Shown: positions 1 through 11,922, counted from the first letter of the stretch. The stretch: DNA of 64,000 nucleotides from Notospermus geniculatus (GCA_002633025.1 NMRB01000722.1:153812-217811), one strand, 5' to 3'. Numbers and translations are program-made. The notes: generated from the sequence alone by a model not told the origin.

Positions 1-255
1 ACAGGAGGCCATCAAATCAAACAAAGGCTCAAGGTCTCCAACAGTCCCATAAAGCCACTCAGGTGCATTCCATTTTGGGAAGTACTTCAATTAGGCAAAA
101 CACCTGTGCAGGTGACCTTTCACTTGTCAATTCATCAATTTATTGGTAAACTCTTCATTCGAATTCAGGACCTAATACCCACAGCATCACCAAATTTCTC
201 CACTGAAGAAGGTAGGTGCTTGCACGGCAGTGGCTGTGCCTTTTATTTTCTGACC
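1..255. repeat. Left copy of a 255-bp duplicated block
   Basis: Nearly identical to 615-871. The right copy has 5 extra bases inside the shared GGGAAGTA...CTTCAATTAG stretch. The left copy stops just before a single N at 256. No gene is recognised in either copy. The N at the junction makes an assembly or haplotype artefact as likely as a true duplication. Confidence 0.85.
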
Positions 256-614
256 NTTTTGAACGGGAGACGTGTGTTTTGAGAGATTTAATGCTATTAT
301 GCCATGAAAGTGCCAAAAATGAACTGGAAATAACAAAATTACACCGTTTCTGCCATGCAACTTAAGATTTAGCCTGTTTTTTGGGTCGTTTCATTTGGCT
401 CGTTTCTTTTGAAACGTTTCAATGTTTACATACTACCGTGTCTGGGGGCCCCTAAAATAGTTCAAAACTCGTAACGCTCTGAGAGATGCATTTTCTGGCC
501 AATCCTGGGAAAAATCATTGGTTGCCGAGAGCAAGGGTGTCTGGACCCCCCCAGGCCTGCACCTGCAATTTACTGTACATATGATGCGAATGGCAGCATT
601 TTTATCCCAGCACA

Positions 615-871
615 ACAGGAGGCCATCAAATCAAACAAAGGCTCAAGGTCTCCAACAGTCCCATAAAGCCACTCAGGTGCATTCCATTTTGGGAAGTAGC
701 CTACTTCAATTAGGCAAAACACCTGTGCAGGTGACCTTTCACTTGTCAATTCATCAATTTATTGGTAAACTCTTCATTCGAATTCAGGACCTAATACCCA
801 CAGCATCACCAAATTTCTCCACTGAAGAAGGTAGGTGCTTGCACGGCAGTGGCTGTGCCTTTTATTTTCTG
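615..871. repeat. Right copy of the duplicated block
   Basis: Matches 1-255 apart from a 5-base insertion and loses similarity after about 871. An open reading frame of about 120 codons crosses this copy but has no splice support and no recognisable domain, so it is not called as a gene. Confidence 0.85.
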
Positions 872-1470
872 AGCTAATTATTCACTATTACATGGGGGGG
901 GGGGAGGAAGTCTCTAACAAGGGTAAGAGGAACAGACCTCCGGATGGCCTTGAAGTGTATCCTCTACACCACCAGAGGGAGGCAGTCTCGAAAATGCGCA
1001 AAGTTGGGCATTTGTATTACAGCACCTTCAGGATGCAGTCACAAGGTGAAAGTTTCAGTAAGTCTCAGATTCAACTCAGCAGGTTTGGGGCATGGACAAT
1101 AAGGAAGGAGTAGCACTTTCACTCTCAGGTACTGTCCCCCCCCAGACATGCCAGAAGGCAGTCATGGAAGCCTGAATTCGTCAGATTTGATGTGAGTGGC
1201 CGTGGCATGCTTGGACAGGTGAAGGCAAATGGATCAGTGATTCCATACCCCTAGTTTCCTCTTTTAAGAATATCACCTGGTATTGTTTGATGAGTAGCTA
1301 ATGCCCCAACTTGGTGCTTGCACTCTTGAAATAATACTTTTTTAAAATTCTGGCAGACGGGTGTTGGAGATGGGATTTTTCAGCAGAGTGGCCATAGAAG
1401 CAAAGTATGATCGCCTCCACATCTCAGATACATAGTGAAGTTCTTCCTCTTTTTCTTCAGCTTTAAAACA
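872..1470. other. Intergenic and 5' UTR region of the peptide gene
   Basis: It contains G and C homopolymer runs. A stretch around 1270-1330 resembles sequence near 20990-21055, so it is probably dispersed-repeat debris. A strong acceptor (TTCTTCCTCTTTTTCTTCAG, ending 1460) lies ten bases before the ATG at 1471. This suggests a non-coding first exon upstream that I cannot place. Confidence 0.5.
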
Positions 1471-2062
1471 ATGAATTTAATCATCTCCATTCTGCTGGTT
1501 GTACTGGTATTGGTATCTGTCACCAATGGCAAACCATCATCTCAACGAGAAATATTGAAAGGTAGGCCTAATGTTCAACTGGAATTATCCTTCCCATTTC
1601 CCATGCAGTACCACAATTCCAGCATGAATCCAGCTGTCCATGATTTCAACGACCTGTTTTACCTTCTCTGAACTGGAGGAGAGAGCAAAAGCTGAACACA
1701 TGGTATAAACTGCATTTTGTTTGTGAACTTAGTGTCACCTGCTCTCGTAATTACAGAGCAAAAAGAGATGTCAAGGGCAAAGCGGTAAGTAACAGCCGGC
1801 GGATATATGCATGTCGCCACAGATTTTATGCTGTTTTGCCATGAAACAATGTACAAATTCGAGGTGTGTCAAAAGCGGACCGCGAGAAGGAGCTAAAAAT
1901 GCAATTTATTAGTGACTAAAATGTGATGTTCTGTTTCCTTTCAGTTGTGATCCTGACAATTATTACTGTAGTTGCAATGAAGACTGTTGCAGTGGGCTTT
2001 GTTTAGCTGATGACCCAGATGATCGAAGTAGCAGCACATGGTGTCGTCCACCATATACATGA
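1471..2062 (+). CDS. Small secreted cysteine-rich peptide precursor (knottin-like)
   Basis: I see three exons, 1471-1561, 1757-1784 and 1945-2062, all with GT/AG borders. They sum to 237 nt, giving a 78-residue precursor. Residues 1-20 are a textbook signal peptide (hydrophobic, ending TNG). Residues 21-40 look like a short propeptide ending in Lys-Arg, a furin/PC-type dibasic site. The mature 38 residues start exactly at a cysteine. Cysteine spacing is C-6-C-1-C-3-CC-3-C-13-C, and the CC-SGL-C core is typical of inhibitor-cystine-knot peptides. Seven cysteines is odd for a knottin, so one may be free or form a dimer. AATAAA signals follow near 2219-2235. The family is not recognised; it could be a neuropeptide, antimicrobial or toxin-like peptide. 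Splicing is inferred from sequence only. Confidence 0.68.
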
Positions 2063-2678
2063 CTGCGATATTCTAATCATACCATTCTGGCGTACCAAAA
2101 TGGATGTCAAGGCTGGATTTTGAAACAACCTGTACAAACCGTAACTTGCAGTGGCAAGTATAGTAAAGCTGACTTTCCAGATTACTATGTACAACTGTAC
2201 AGTCTTAACAGTATGGAAAATAAATCACAAAATAAAATGTATCAATGCAGACAAGTTTGTCCATTCCAGGAGTTCAGTAAGTCATCATCGCAACTTTTCG
2301 CATGTCTGCAGGCCCCAGGGTGAATGTAAAGGGTACCTCATTTTATATCCATGGACACCTAGACCAGGCACTCTACTCAGTCCTTTCTTTGGCCCTCACA
2401 CACCCTGAAGGCATTGTTGGCGTGCAATATTTGCATTGCATTTCCAGTGACCATTTGTCGATCAAGGATTGCATGCATCTGATGAACACCTTCTTGTTCA
2501 CCATGTTCACACATCATCAATTCATTTTTGTTGATTGATCTTTTTTTTAACATTTCCAATAACATACATTCATCTTGACTTGAGTGACCAATCACTAACT
2601 CAATCAGGCCACTGTGCAACCAGCAGGAATGATGAAGATGGCACGAAACAGCACTGCATGGATCAGATGAGGTATATT

Positions 2679-3640
2679 TCATGACTTTCGCAGTCCTTGG
2701 GCCTGGACCAGCAATTCGAGGCCTTTTCTACACACAGGACTTCCAATACAGACTGACAAACCCCTGCGTTCTACAACTTTTTTCGGAACAAGATAACTGA
2801 CATTTGGAAATAAGCCAAAAATCAGCAACCGTGAGTGCAAATACGTCTCTCACACACAAAACAGCACAGGTGGTTCCATCAATTTAGTACCTGTATTTAG
2901 GTTCAATGGCACCGACATGTTCTTCCATTGTGTTCACGTATAAAAATTCAAGCCCCCTTTCATACAGCTGTGAAGTAAAATGTAGGAATGAGTCATGTTA
3001 CCGACCTTGTCGTTGTAGGTCGTATAGTGTAACACACAAACGTCACACGCAGACATCAAAACAATCTTGAGAGAGAGAGAGAGAAGGTACTCCACAAGGT
3101 CCTTGTTGCCATGGTTTCAGAGAATGACAGACAGAACATGGGAACCCTTTATCAAGAGAATGGTAAGGTTTCTAAGTTAGAGCACCTGTGTTTCAACTCT
3201 ATCATATTCTTCGCTGTCAGTTACTCAGCGGAAACCTTGTGATGTTCATGTGTAAAAGTGATAGCTTCAGTTGTTCAATATGCACACGAAGTTGGGGTTA
3301 GAAAGCTTCCAATTTTGTAAATCACGATTGAAATCCAGGAAAACTTCCTGGTTTTCAGTGGTTAACAAAATCCACATCAGGGAAACGGAAAGTTATAAGG
3401 AATCCAGCACATCACCAACAACAAATACAACACAACACAATACAGTACAAAATTACAAATTGAAATCCAGACTGAAAGGGTTACCGGTAATCTAGTTCTC
3501 AATTTTCAAAACGAATTGAACTTCTTACCATAGATATCGTGTTCTGTCTTGCATCGAAGTCCTCAGAGCTGCACAGGTTGAATCAACAAGGCGGGGACAA
3601 TCATAGGTATCGAGGTTACAATTACTGGAGTACTTATAAT
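2679..3640 (-). CDS. C-terminal four exons of an unrecognised protein
   Basis: On the minus strand four exons chain in phase: 3640-3529, 3213-3186, 2967-2891 and 2796-2679, ending in TGA. The second is a 28-nt microexon. The joined C-terminus is about 110 residues. The first exon is cysteine-rich (NCNLDTYDCPR). The middle is charged and amphipathic (YERGLEFLYVNTMEEHVG). The end is basic (YLVPKKVVERRG then a short Cys-containing tail). Each exon is open only in the frame used, and each has a good acceptor and donor. The 5' exons would lie above 3641 and were not found. I do not recognise the family. Transcript evidence is needed before trusting the microexon. Confidence 0.5.
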
Positions 3641-5307
3641 CTGAAAATCAACATGAGGAAAAATTGTACTACAAACCATGATCTGCAGGGATCAAAGTTC
3701 ATTTTCTGAAAAAAGTTGATTTTGGTCGAACAGGCCGAAAAATCAAGTTGCACACAATACAAAATGAATTAGAACATCAATTTTTGGTCGCACAGAGCCA
3801 AATCCAGTTCGCATTTAAGACCAAATGGTCATGAACTTTGATCCCTGATCTGTGGGGCCGGGAAGATCATTTTGGGAGTATCCAGAATATCAAAGTTTAT
3901 GCTCAGTCAGTATAAGGTCTCAAAACCAGACCACCAAGAGAATATAATGCAGTGTACGTATCATACATCAGATTACTCAACAACAAAATGTTATCAGGAG
4001 GCCACCTGCCAGATCAGACAACCTTCACAGTTACACAGCATGTCTGCCAACCACCCACTTTACAAGGGCTGTACATTAACAATTCAGAGTAAGGCCTTCC
4101 TTAGCAACGAATATTTTTACCAGAACTGCTGTGGCTCAGGCTCGGAACGTAAAGTGCCAATGCAAGACTAGTTTATTCCGTTCAGGTCCCTTTGGTAATT
4201 GCAGTCTTGACAAATAATACGGTTGCCATGGCAATCAGACAAATATGGCTCACTAGCTAACAGAGAACATTGAGCACGCTGATTTTCTGAGATGACTAAG
4301 TCTGGCTCAAGGGCTATTGTGCTTCAATCACTCCCTCCCACAGGAAGTATTTTTTTCAGAACAGGGTAGTAGAAGCAAGGAGCTTCCACAATCAGATTAC
4401 TGCTTTAGTTAGACTGATTTACTTGTAAATTTTTGCTAGGCAAAAATTTCACCCAACAGTAAGCCTGTCTCTTCACTTCTCAAACCAGATGAAAAAATAT
4501 CCCAATCTTCAGGTAGCCTATACAAATTATTGATAATCTGGAATGGATGACTAACAGGTGAAAAATATCTCCAATTTTTCTGAGGCAACAAATGAACATT
4601 TTCCCAGGGAGCTCTCCCTTCATCTATATAAGTTTGACACTTTGACACTAGGGGGCAGCACCAGGTGGGAGAAGGCAGCTTCAGCTGTAAATTGGAGAGT
4701 ACAAGAGCAGGAAAATGTTCAAGTAAGGATAGGGCCACTAGGAATTTCATTTCTGTTTGGGATCCAGTGTGCAACTAATTACAGGAGACACAAACAAAAC
4801 CAAGTATTAGAGACTCCAAAGGGATAAAGTAGTAACGTAGATGGCATTACAAAAAGGAAATCTTCAGTTTTATTTGTCAAAAGATACAAGGAGTTACTTT
4901 CAATACACATCTATCTCTTTGCACTATCAAAGAACTCATAGGCCTACATAACATTCTGAATGTGAGGAATGATTTGTTATTGCATTGCAAACTGGGCATC
5001 CCCACTTGCCTGAACGTTCATGGTTTACATCGAGCTGAAATTCTGAAGTCCAATCAATTTTCAATGAGGGGAAAAATAATTAGGCTAGGCCTACATTTGG
5101 GAAAATTCATGCAACAACGAACTCTGTTCTGTAGGCCTAGACATTGATGTGTACAGTTAGTATAGTACTAAGCCTAGTTCTTTCTGGACACCCTGTCTGT
5201 ACTAAACCCTCCATAGGGTAGACCTACCCCAGGCCTATTCTAACACAACACAGCACTGCAGAAAGAAGCCACATTGGTTTCTGAACTGAAAATGGAAGGG
5301 TCACACT
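3641..5307. other. No recognisable gene
   Basis: It probably holds the missing 5' exons of the minus-strand gene ending at 2679, but I could not identify any with confidence. ORFs on both strands (for example around 4436-4774) have no recognisable domain or splice context. Confidence 0.4.
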
Positions 5308-6143
5308 AATTACCGACCACAACCGTCCACAACAGACCACAAGCGTCCACAACCGACCACAAGCGTTTATTACCGTCCACAAGCGTCCAGATGCAATTAG
5401 AGGGGATTAAAAATGTTATTTTAGATCCATTTTACTGTAGTTATCTGTAGGCCCTAGGCCTATATTTGAAAAATAATTCTGCTTTTTGGTACCTAATTTT
5501 TTGCAACACTGACATGATTGACAGTCAACTTATTTGCATACATTATCTATGAGGCGCCTTTTCTTCTATAATTCTGAACTTGTAGATTCTTTAACTAACT
5601 TCTTCCACTTTCTCTTGTAGGTGACACTGGTCAGATGAGTGGGAGTATGGAAGTGGGAGTCTGAAGTTGTGATTTTATTTTGCTAGCCCAACTGTATGCA
5701 TTAGGTGACTCTTTCTCCCTCCCCACCTAGATTAAGTAAGACTGGTCTCCTGTCCAACTTTTTTGTGTAACTTTTTTTCATTTTATTCCCAATAACATCA
5801 CAGCTTCAGACTCCCACTCATCTGACCAGTGTCACCTGCAAGAGAATGTGGTGGGTGGAAGAAGTTCGTTTTAAGAATCTACAAGTCAGAATTTTAGAAG
5901 AAAAGGCGTCCCATAGATCAATATGCAAATAAATTGACTGTCAATCAATCACGTCAATGTTGCAAAAAAAGACATCGCCTAGGTACCCAAAAGCAGAATC
6001 ATTTTTCAAATGTCTTTAAATGGATCTAAAATAACATTTTTAATCCCCTCTAATTGCATCTGGACGCTTGTGGACGGTAATAAACGCTTGTGGTCGGTTG
6101 TGGACGCTTGTGGTCTGTTGTGGACGCTTGTGGTCGGTAATTA
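5308..6143. mobile_element. Foldback element with minisatellite-like ends
   Basis: An 836-bp palindrome. The left arm (about 5308-5673) is repeated in reverse complement at about 5797-6143 around a loop of roughly 120 bp. The outer ends start TAATTACCGACCACAACCG and consist of tandem degenerate 10-mers of the CGTCCACAAG/CGACCACAAC type. A TAATTA at each outer edge could be part of the arm or a target duplication. It has no coding capacity. The structure matches foldback (FB/Galileo-like) elements. A single N at 6144 abuts the right end. Confidence 0.85.
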
Positions 6144-6632
6144 NAGCAAGATAAGGTTCAAACATATGTCTAATCTTGAATTTTCTATAAAACCGGAGTT
6201 TATTCCCCTGGCCATGTTTCCTACTATCATCCCAGATGTCATTTTTCCAATTTCTGATAGCGATCTCTTCCAACTTGTTTGTAACACCGGTGACTCCAGT
6301 ATTACTGAGATCAGAGTCATCCATACAGTCGCGCGCACATCAATAAATTTATCTGGCATGCTGGTGAAGGTCGCTCTGCGCAAGAGTGAGTACTTGTCAC
6401 ATGACTGTTCAAAATGGCGGACGGCCCTGATTCTTGCCTTTTCTTCTTGTCAATTTTATTTTGTGTTTTCTTTCCAAGCTCTCTAGTTTCATGTAGTACG
6501 TTTCTTAGACAATTTTCTTTGAACAATTTCGTTTTCATAAACATGATAAATGGAACCTGCAGCTTCATTTTTTAAAGCACACTTAGGCCTATTTATGCGT
6601 AAAGCCGGCCTAAGCCCCCCCCATTTTGTCAA

Positions 6633-6789
6633 ATAGACCCCTTGCGCTTGTCCGTCCAGGGTGTAAACAATAGCCTCGCCCCAGGTGAAAACACGAACGA
6701 TGTACAACGGCTCACTGCACATTCTCTGCATTTTCGCCTGGGGCGAGGCTATTGTTTACACCCTGTACGGACAAGCGCAAGGGGTCTAT
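6633..6789. repeat. Long perfect-type hairpin (59-bp arms)
   Basis: The left arm, starting ATAGACCCCTTGCGCTTGTC at 6633, is repeated inverted to 6789 with about two mismatches. The loop is about 35 bp and contains ATG-like and GC-rich bits only. It is probably a MITE or foldback remnant lying upstream of the SCPEP1-like gene. Confidence 0.85.
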
Positions 6790-7245
6790 GTCATTGATTT
6801 TGACAACACATGAACAACAGTGAGAACCATCCAGTATTCTAGGCTACCTGTGCATCAACAAAGCAACGTCGTGACAATCTAAACATAGGCTAACATGTAG
6901 GCCTAGGGATGTATCTTGGCTACCAAGGGTTGTGACATCGCTCCGCCCTCCGACTACGCTCGCATAGTCTTTATGACGTAGCCAATACACGTGGAGTTCC
7001 AGGATGGGATGTAGTGAATCCACTCTTGTGAAATGTGTACCGTCCCATCCGTGGGCCTAGTTTGCTAGGCCTAGTAGGCCTAGTAGAAGTAGGCCTAACA
7101 AGTTGAAAAAAAGTTACCGGTACTACTTCTTGGCCTACCATGCCTACTGAATTTTACTGCAAAAATCGCACGTTATTGTAGCAGTGTAGCCGTAGGCCTA
7201 ACTCAACTGTTTTACCGGTATGCTTCCTTGTAATTTCATTTTCAG

Positions 7246-10200
7246 GTTTTGGTTTAGACGAGACCCTCTATGCAGATTTGGAACCAAAGCAAGTTTGGAA
7301 CTACACCACGATCCGTCCTCATGCTCATATGTTCTGGTGGTTGTATTATACTACTGCATCTGAAGGTTACTTGAACAAGCCGCTTGTTTTATGGCTTCAG
7401 GTGAATGTCAATTTCAATCCAATACACACATTTCACCTTTGACAAGATTATTGTAACCTGTCCTGGGGAAAGTGGTGAAGTTGTAGAATTCTAGAATTGA
7501 AATATCATACTTGTCCTACGGTGCCTGCTTTTGTTTTGTGGCACTGCTGTCATTAGTGTTACTAATTATCATCTCATCGACTAGATTGATGCACTTGTTG
7601 TTATGCCTGTGGCATTTTTGAGCTGCATTACCAGTCTTAATATACATTGAAACTTTTCTGTACTAGGGTGGACCAGGTGCATCATCGACAGGGTATGGTA
7701 ATTTCATGGAAATTGGACCACTTGATGTTGACTTAAATACCAGGCCAACAAGTTGGGTAAGTTTCCCATAATAAGGAATGCTGGCTGTGGAGGTTTCCGT
7801 TTCCTAAAACTCATCATTTTGCAGGATGTTCAGAGAAAATATCCTTCACAACAATAGAATGATGATAATGTTTGCTCCCTACACATTATTTGTAACATTC
7901 AGTTCTGCATTGTTTATTCCAGGTGTCAAAAGTCAGTTTATTGTTCGTAGACAATCCAGTTGGGACTGGCTTCAGTTTTGTTGATGAGGACTCTGCATAT
8001 ACTACAAATGTCACTATGATTGCTGATGATCTCGTTGCCCTTATTAGGCAGCTTATGATGTTTGATATACCACATTTTCAGGTTTGTGAACTTACCTTCT
8101 TTTGACCAAAGACTCCAACTGGGCCCACAGATCTGGTCATGTGGCCCATAGGGTTTACTAGTATTAGAAACACTCATCAGGTGCTCCCAAATTCAATCCC
8201 TCATCCCACACCCAGTATTGACTAGGTTAATTAGCAAAAAAGTTCCAACGTGAAGCACTTCATCTAGGATTAGTAAATGTCATTAAATACTTTTCCAATA
8301 TGACGCGAGAGTGGGTTGTCAGATTGGCACATTGGAAGCATCAGTGCCTATCACCACTGAGGTTGCGGGTTAGAAGACCCCCAGTCAAACAAGTCATACT
8401 TCTTATTTCAGACCATTCCATTTTATGTTTTCTCCGAGTCGTATGGAGGCAAAATGGCAGCCGTATTCAGCAAGGCTTTGTATCATGTAAGTACTTCATT
8501 AACTCATGACAAATTGATGAGATAGTTCACAGAATTATGATTCATATTCACATTTTAACTTTCATGTAATATCTCTTTTTAGGCTGTCTGGGCCACAGGA
8601 CTTCCTTGCAACTTCAAGGGTGTAGTCATGGGAGATTCGTGGATCATGCCAACTTATTATGTGATGACATGGGCTCCGTATCTCTATTCAACGGTGAGTA
8701 GAAATAGATGTGATGTACTAAAAATGATTGATAGATTTCTGTATATTCTTGTGATGTACTGACTTACTAAAAATGAAACCATCAATCATGCGCTTGTGAT
8801 GTCATAATGTCGATCACAGCATCAGTCGCGTTGCGGCACCTAAGTCATTTGCTATTCTATTGTTTCAGTCCATTGTTGATCGTAGAGGATTCAACAACAT
8901 CCTGAAAGTTGCCAAGAACACTGAAGATGCTGTTGAGAAGAAGGAATTTGCCCGGGCAACTCAACTGTGGGGTGAAACTGAAAATGCTGTAGAAGCCAAT
9001 GGGAATGGTGTCAATTTCTACAACATCCTAAAGTGGAACTCTGCTGATAAACGGGAACTGACACAACAAGAGAACAAGGATTTGCAACACAAACCTCATC
9101 TTGGTATCTTCTTTCTTCTGTAAAGAATTCAGTGCTGAAGCCAGATGTAACTGAGACAAACTGGGCCTTGCACTATGGTGCTTTTAAGGCAGCTATCGAG
9201 GTATTATAAATGATTCATTATTCCCGATTTTCAATTTCAGCATCTTTGTATCGTCACCATGTCCTTCCTATGGCAGAAGATAAGCTAGCCAAGTTGATGA
9301 ATGGCTTCATCAGGGAGAAACTTCGAATCATACCAAGAGATGTAACATGGGGTGGTCAGTACTCATTTAGACATGAACTCCATATCTAAGCAACATTTAA
9401 TATTGATCTGTTGGAGTGGTGCAGTGAAACACCAGTGCCTTTAACCTCTGAGGTTCCGGGTTCAGTTATCCCTGGTCAGACCCATTCTTCTCTGACTATT
9501 GACTGCACACCAGAGAATTATACTCAAGTCAGCAACAGTCAGGTGTGATGGAAGAAAACTTGTTGGTTATGTTGGTTTTTTTGTCATCGCAAATGACAAG
9601 GCCAAACAAGTCCAAATATTTCTGGTCTAAGTGGAACTGACTTTACTATAAGTTTGTGGAGTATTTTGTTATTGGCATTGGCTTCATTGTTTTTCAGGTC
9701 AGTCTGCTATGGTGTTTACAAAACAGTCTGAAGATTTCATGAAAAGTGTGGTTGATACTGGTAAGCTAATGTGCTCGAGTTTGAGCCGTGAAGCACCATA
9801 ATATTCACTGCAAAGGGACCTGAAGGTTGTTCACTGACAAAAGATTGTCCAAGCAAAACATTGGTGCCTGTCATCCCTGAGGTTGAGGTTTGATCCTCAG
9901 TCAGACCTACTGTGCATGTGGTAGGGAGGGCAACTTTCTTTGACTACACAGGTTTTCTCCTGCGGGACATAAAGTTGCCCAATAGGCCTGTTCAGAGCTC
10001 AGCTTGGACTCGTTTCTTTGTATGGAACTTTCTTTTCCAGTTGACTTCCTCCTTGACATGACAAATCTCAAAGTTGTTGTTTATAACGGACAACTGGACC
10101 TCATATGCAACACTCTGGGAACTGAGAACTGGGTCCAGACATTGAAGTGGCTACATCTACAGGATTATTTCAATTCGACCCGCATCCCCATCATGGATGA

Positions 10201-10339
10201 TAAGACAGGCGAGACTCAGGCATTTGTCAAACATTTTAAGAACTTTTCGTTCTTCTGGATACTGAAAGCTGGTCACATGGTACCACAAGATGCTGGAGAT
10301 ACAGCGCTTAAGGTGTTGGATATGATTGTGAGATTTTAG
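7246..10339 (+). CDS. SCPEP1: Serine carboxypeptidase, retinoid-inducible type (peptidase S10), 5' partial
   Basis: Nine exons: 7246-7400, 7667-7756, 7923-8081, 8412-8486, 8583-8693, 8869-9103, 9241-9354, 9698-9760, 10041-10339. They keep frame and give 432 residues; the animal protein is about 450. Family signatures are clear: QVWNYTTIR and HMFWWLYY near the start, LWLQGGPGASSTGYGN (oxyanion region) and VDNPVGTGFSF. The nucleophile serine is in FSESYGGKM, the catalytic Asp in YNGQLDLICN, and the catalytic His in LKAGHMVP. The product is a lysosomal/secretory hydrolase releasing C-terminal residues. The signal-peptide exon is not visible. The signal exon at 1471-1561 ends in a compatible phase, but I assign it to the peptide gene. 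The 3' UTR runs to about 11.73 kb. Confidence 0.95.
9133..9200 (+). other. Possible cassette (poison) exon inside SCPEP1 intron
   Basis: A 68-nt stretch between an acceptor-like GAATTCAG and a weak donor GAG|GTATTA is fully open in the incoming phase and reads like protein (TNWALHYGAFKAAIE). Inclusion would shift the frame of the next exon to an early stop. The conserved family alignment does not need it. It may be chance, a decayed exon or a regulated nonsense exon. Confidence 0.3.
9412..9590 (+). mobile_element. tRNA-derived SINE fragment
   Basis: GTGGTGCAGTGAAACACCAG followed 35 bases later by GAGGTTCCGGGTTCAGTTAT resembles tRNA A- and B-box internal promoters. Related copies lie in this window at about 8310-8400, 9845-10015, 38663-38760, 38971-39052, 42130-42270 and 52460-52548. 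Confidence 0.6.
9845..10015 (+). mobile_element. tRNA-derived SINE fragment
   Basis: It is related to the copy at 9412 (ATTGGTGCCTGTCATCCCTG, then GAGGTTTGATCCTCAGTCAG). It is followed by the shared tail GGGAGGGCAACTT...TTTTCTCCTG, which recurs near 24615-24720. It sits in the last SCPEP1 intron. Confidence 0.55.
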
Positions 10340-11731
10340 CTTTGGAAAGTTTCTAATGTATGTTAGCTTCTTCCAAAATGTTATCTAATCACCAGAATCT
10401 TTATGTAACTTACTGTGCCAAGAGTGTTATAGGATGTAATTCGTTTATAGAGTTTGTGTCTCTTGGTGAAATAGAGTACTCAAGGAATAGCACACAATGT
10501 CTATGCACATATATGTTACTTGCTTTAAAATGAGTCTATCATGCAATCTATTAGTTTAGTCGGCTGGAACAAAACCAGGGCCCTTACACCCCCTTTAAAG
10601 CATGGCAGTGGGTGTTGTCAGTCCAATTTACTGTATTTGGTGAGTGAGCTTGTGGCCGAGATCTCTACTTGGACATCTTTAGGTTTTTGGGTTCTGGTCC
10701 AGAGACCCCCCTCCTGTTGGTGGTATGAGACCCTTGGAACATCTCTTTGCTTCTCCTTTCTCAGGCATGTCAGGTGTTCCTAGCTGAGAGAGATTTCAGG
10801 TGTTAGACTTTAATGTAGCTAGGCTATGGTACTTATATTAGCAGTGTGAGTGTATGCTCCCCAGGTTGTCGTGTAGGTCCTTTTGAAGAATTCTGAATTG
10901 TCTGCATTTTTTATTATTAAGCATTTATTACAGTACATGTATCTATGACTCTGTAAGTACAACAGAGCTGCCAATTTTGCCAAAGTCTGTTGATTGCTTT
11001 TCATAAACCCTGTAAATTTGTTATTGGGGTATTTATTGGTGTTTTCCACAAAGAAGAATGGTTCTCTTTCAGACAGATTTTTACAGTATTTTATAATAAT
11101 TGTACAGAAAGTACAAATACTACCAGTGTTATACTTGATGCATACAACAGGTGTTTGTTGGCAGGTCTGACAGAAAGATGGGTTTTCCAGTGGTATTAAT
11201 CAATTAATGAACTTTTAATGAATTTTCTTTTGAATAGTGCAATAGTGCAATATGAATGTAGATGAAAAGTGTGTGTGATTAGTGGCTTCCATTTTGATAC
11301 CATTTTAGCTTATAAAGTATTTGTATTTCTTTGATTCTTATGAAAGTGTATTTCCAGTGTTCTTGTTGGCTTTGTGTAATTTAGGGGAAAAAATCTATGT
11401 ATTTTGTGTCATTTTCAATGGAAAACAACATTCCCTGACAGAGAAATGTGGTGTTCTCAAATGTCTGTAGTGTTCTCAAATGTCTGCGGTGTTAGTGTTA
11501 ATTACTGGTAAAGATGTTAGATTTAATGACTTGAAACTGTTCAAGGATGTGTCCATGATTCCCTTTCAAAACTTGGGTGTCTCCAATGTAATATCCGTCT
11601 TGTATACAGTTTTCTAAGAATACTCTAATAGGGCATTGCTTATCAACACTAGAAGCTGTGATACACATTTCGTAGTTTTAGAACAATTTACACAATTTCC
11701 ACTTTGAATGTGCCCCAGGCAGTCAAATAAA
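10340..11731 (+). other. 3' UTR of the SCPEP1-like gene
   Basis: No further coding exon is visible after the stop at 10337-10339. AATAAA at 11726-11731 is the best polyadenylation signal; an ATTAAA follows at 11814. A tRNA-like stretch (GTGGCCGAGATCTC...GGGTTCTGGTCC, about 10650-10710) may be another SINE remnant within the UTR. Confidence 0.5.
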
Positions 11732-11922
11732 TTCCGGTATATGTACATGTGTGGTGAAAGAGTGTATGAAACTCAGTCCAACTAAATTTTATGTATTTGC
11801 ATGTTATTGTGCTATTAAAACTTTCATCAATATGATGCGTTTTTCCCTTCCTCTTTGACTCAGGTCCCCGCTCAGGTCATTTCACTTCCCTTGCAGCATC
11901 CTGAGAATCTCAGGTCATTTAC

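Noticed and set aside
518-877. 119-codon plus-strand ORF
   Set aside because: It overlaps the duplicated block and has no domain, splice or codon support.
6040-6486. ORFs over the right foldback arm
   Set aside because: They include the 10-mer repeats and an N; no homology.
10650-10710. Possible functional tRNA-Leu-like gene
   Set aside because: Only box-like words are visible; I could not fold a cloverleaf, so a SINE remnant is more likely.
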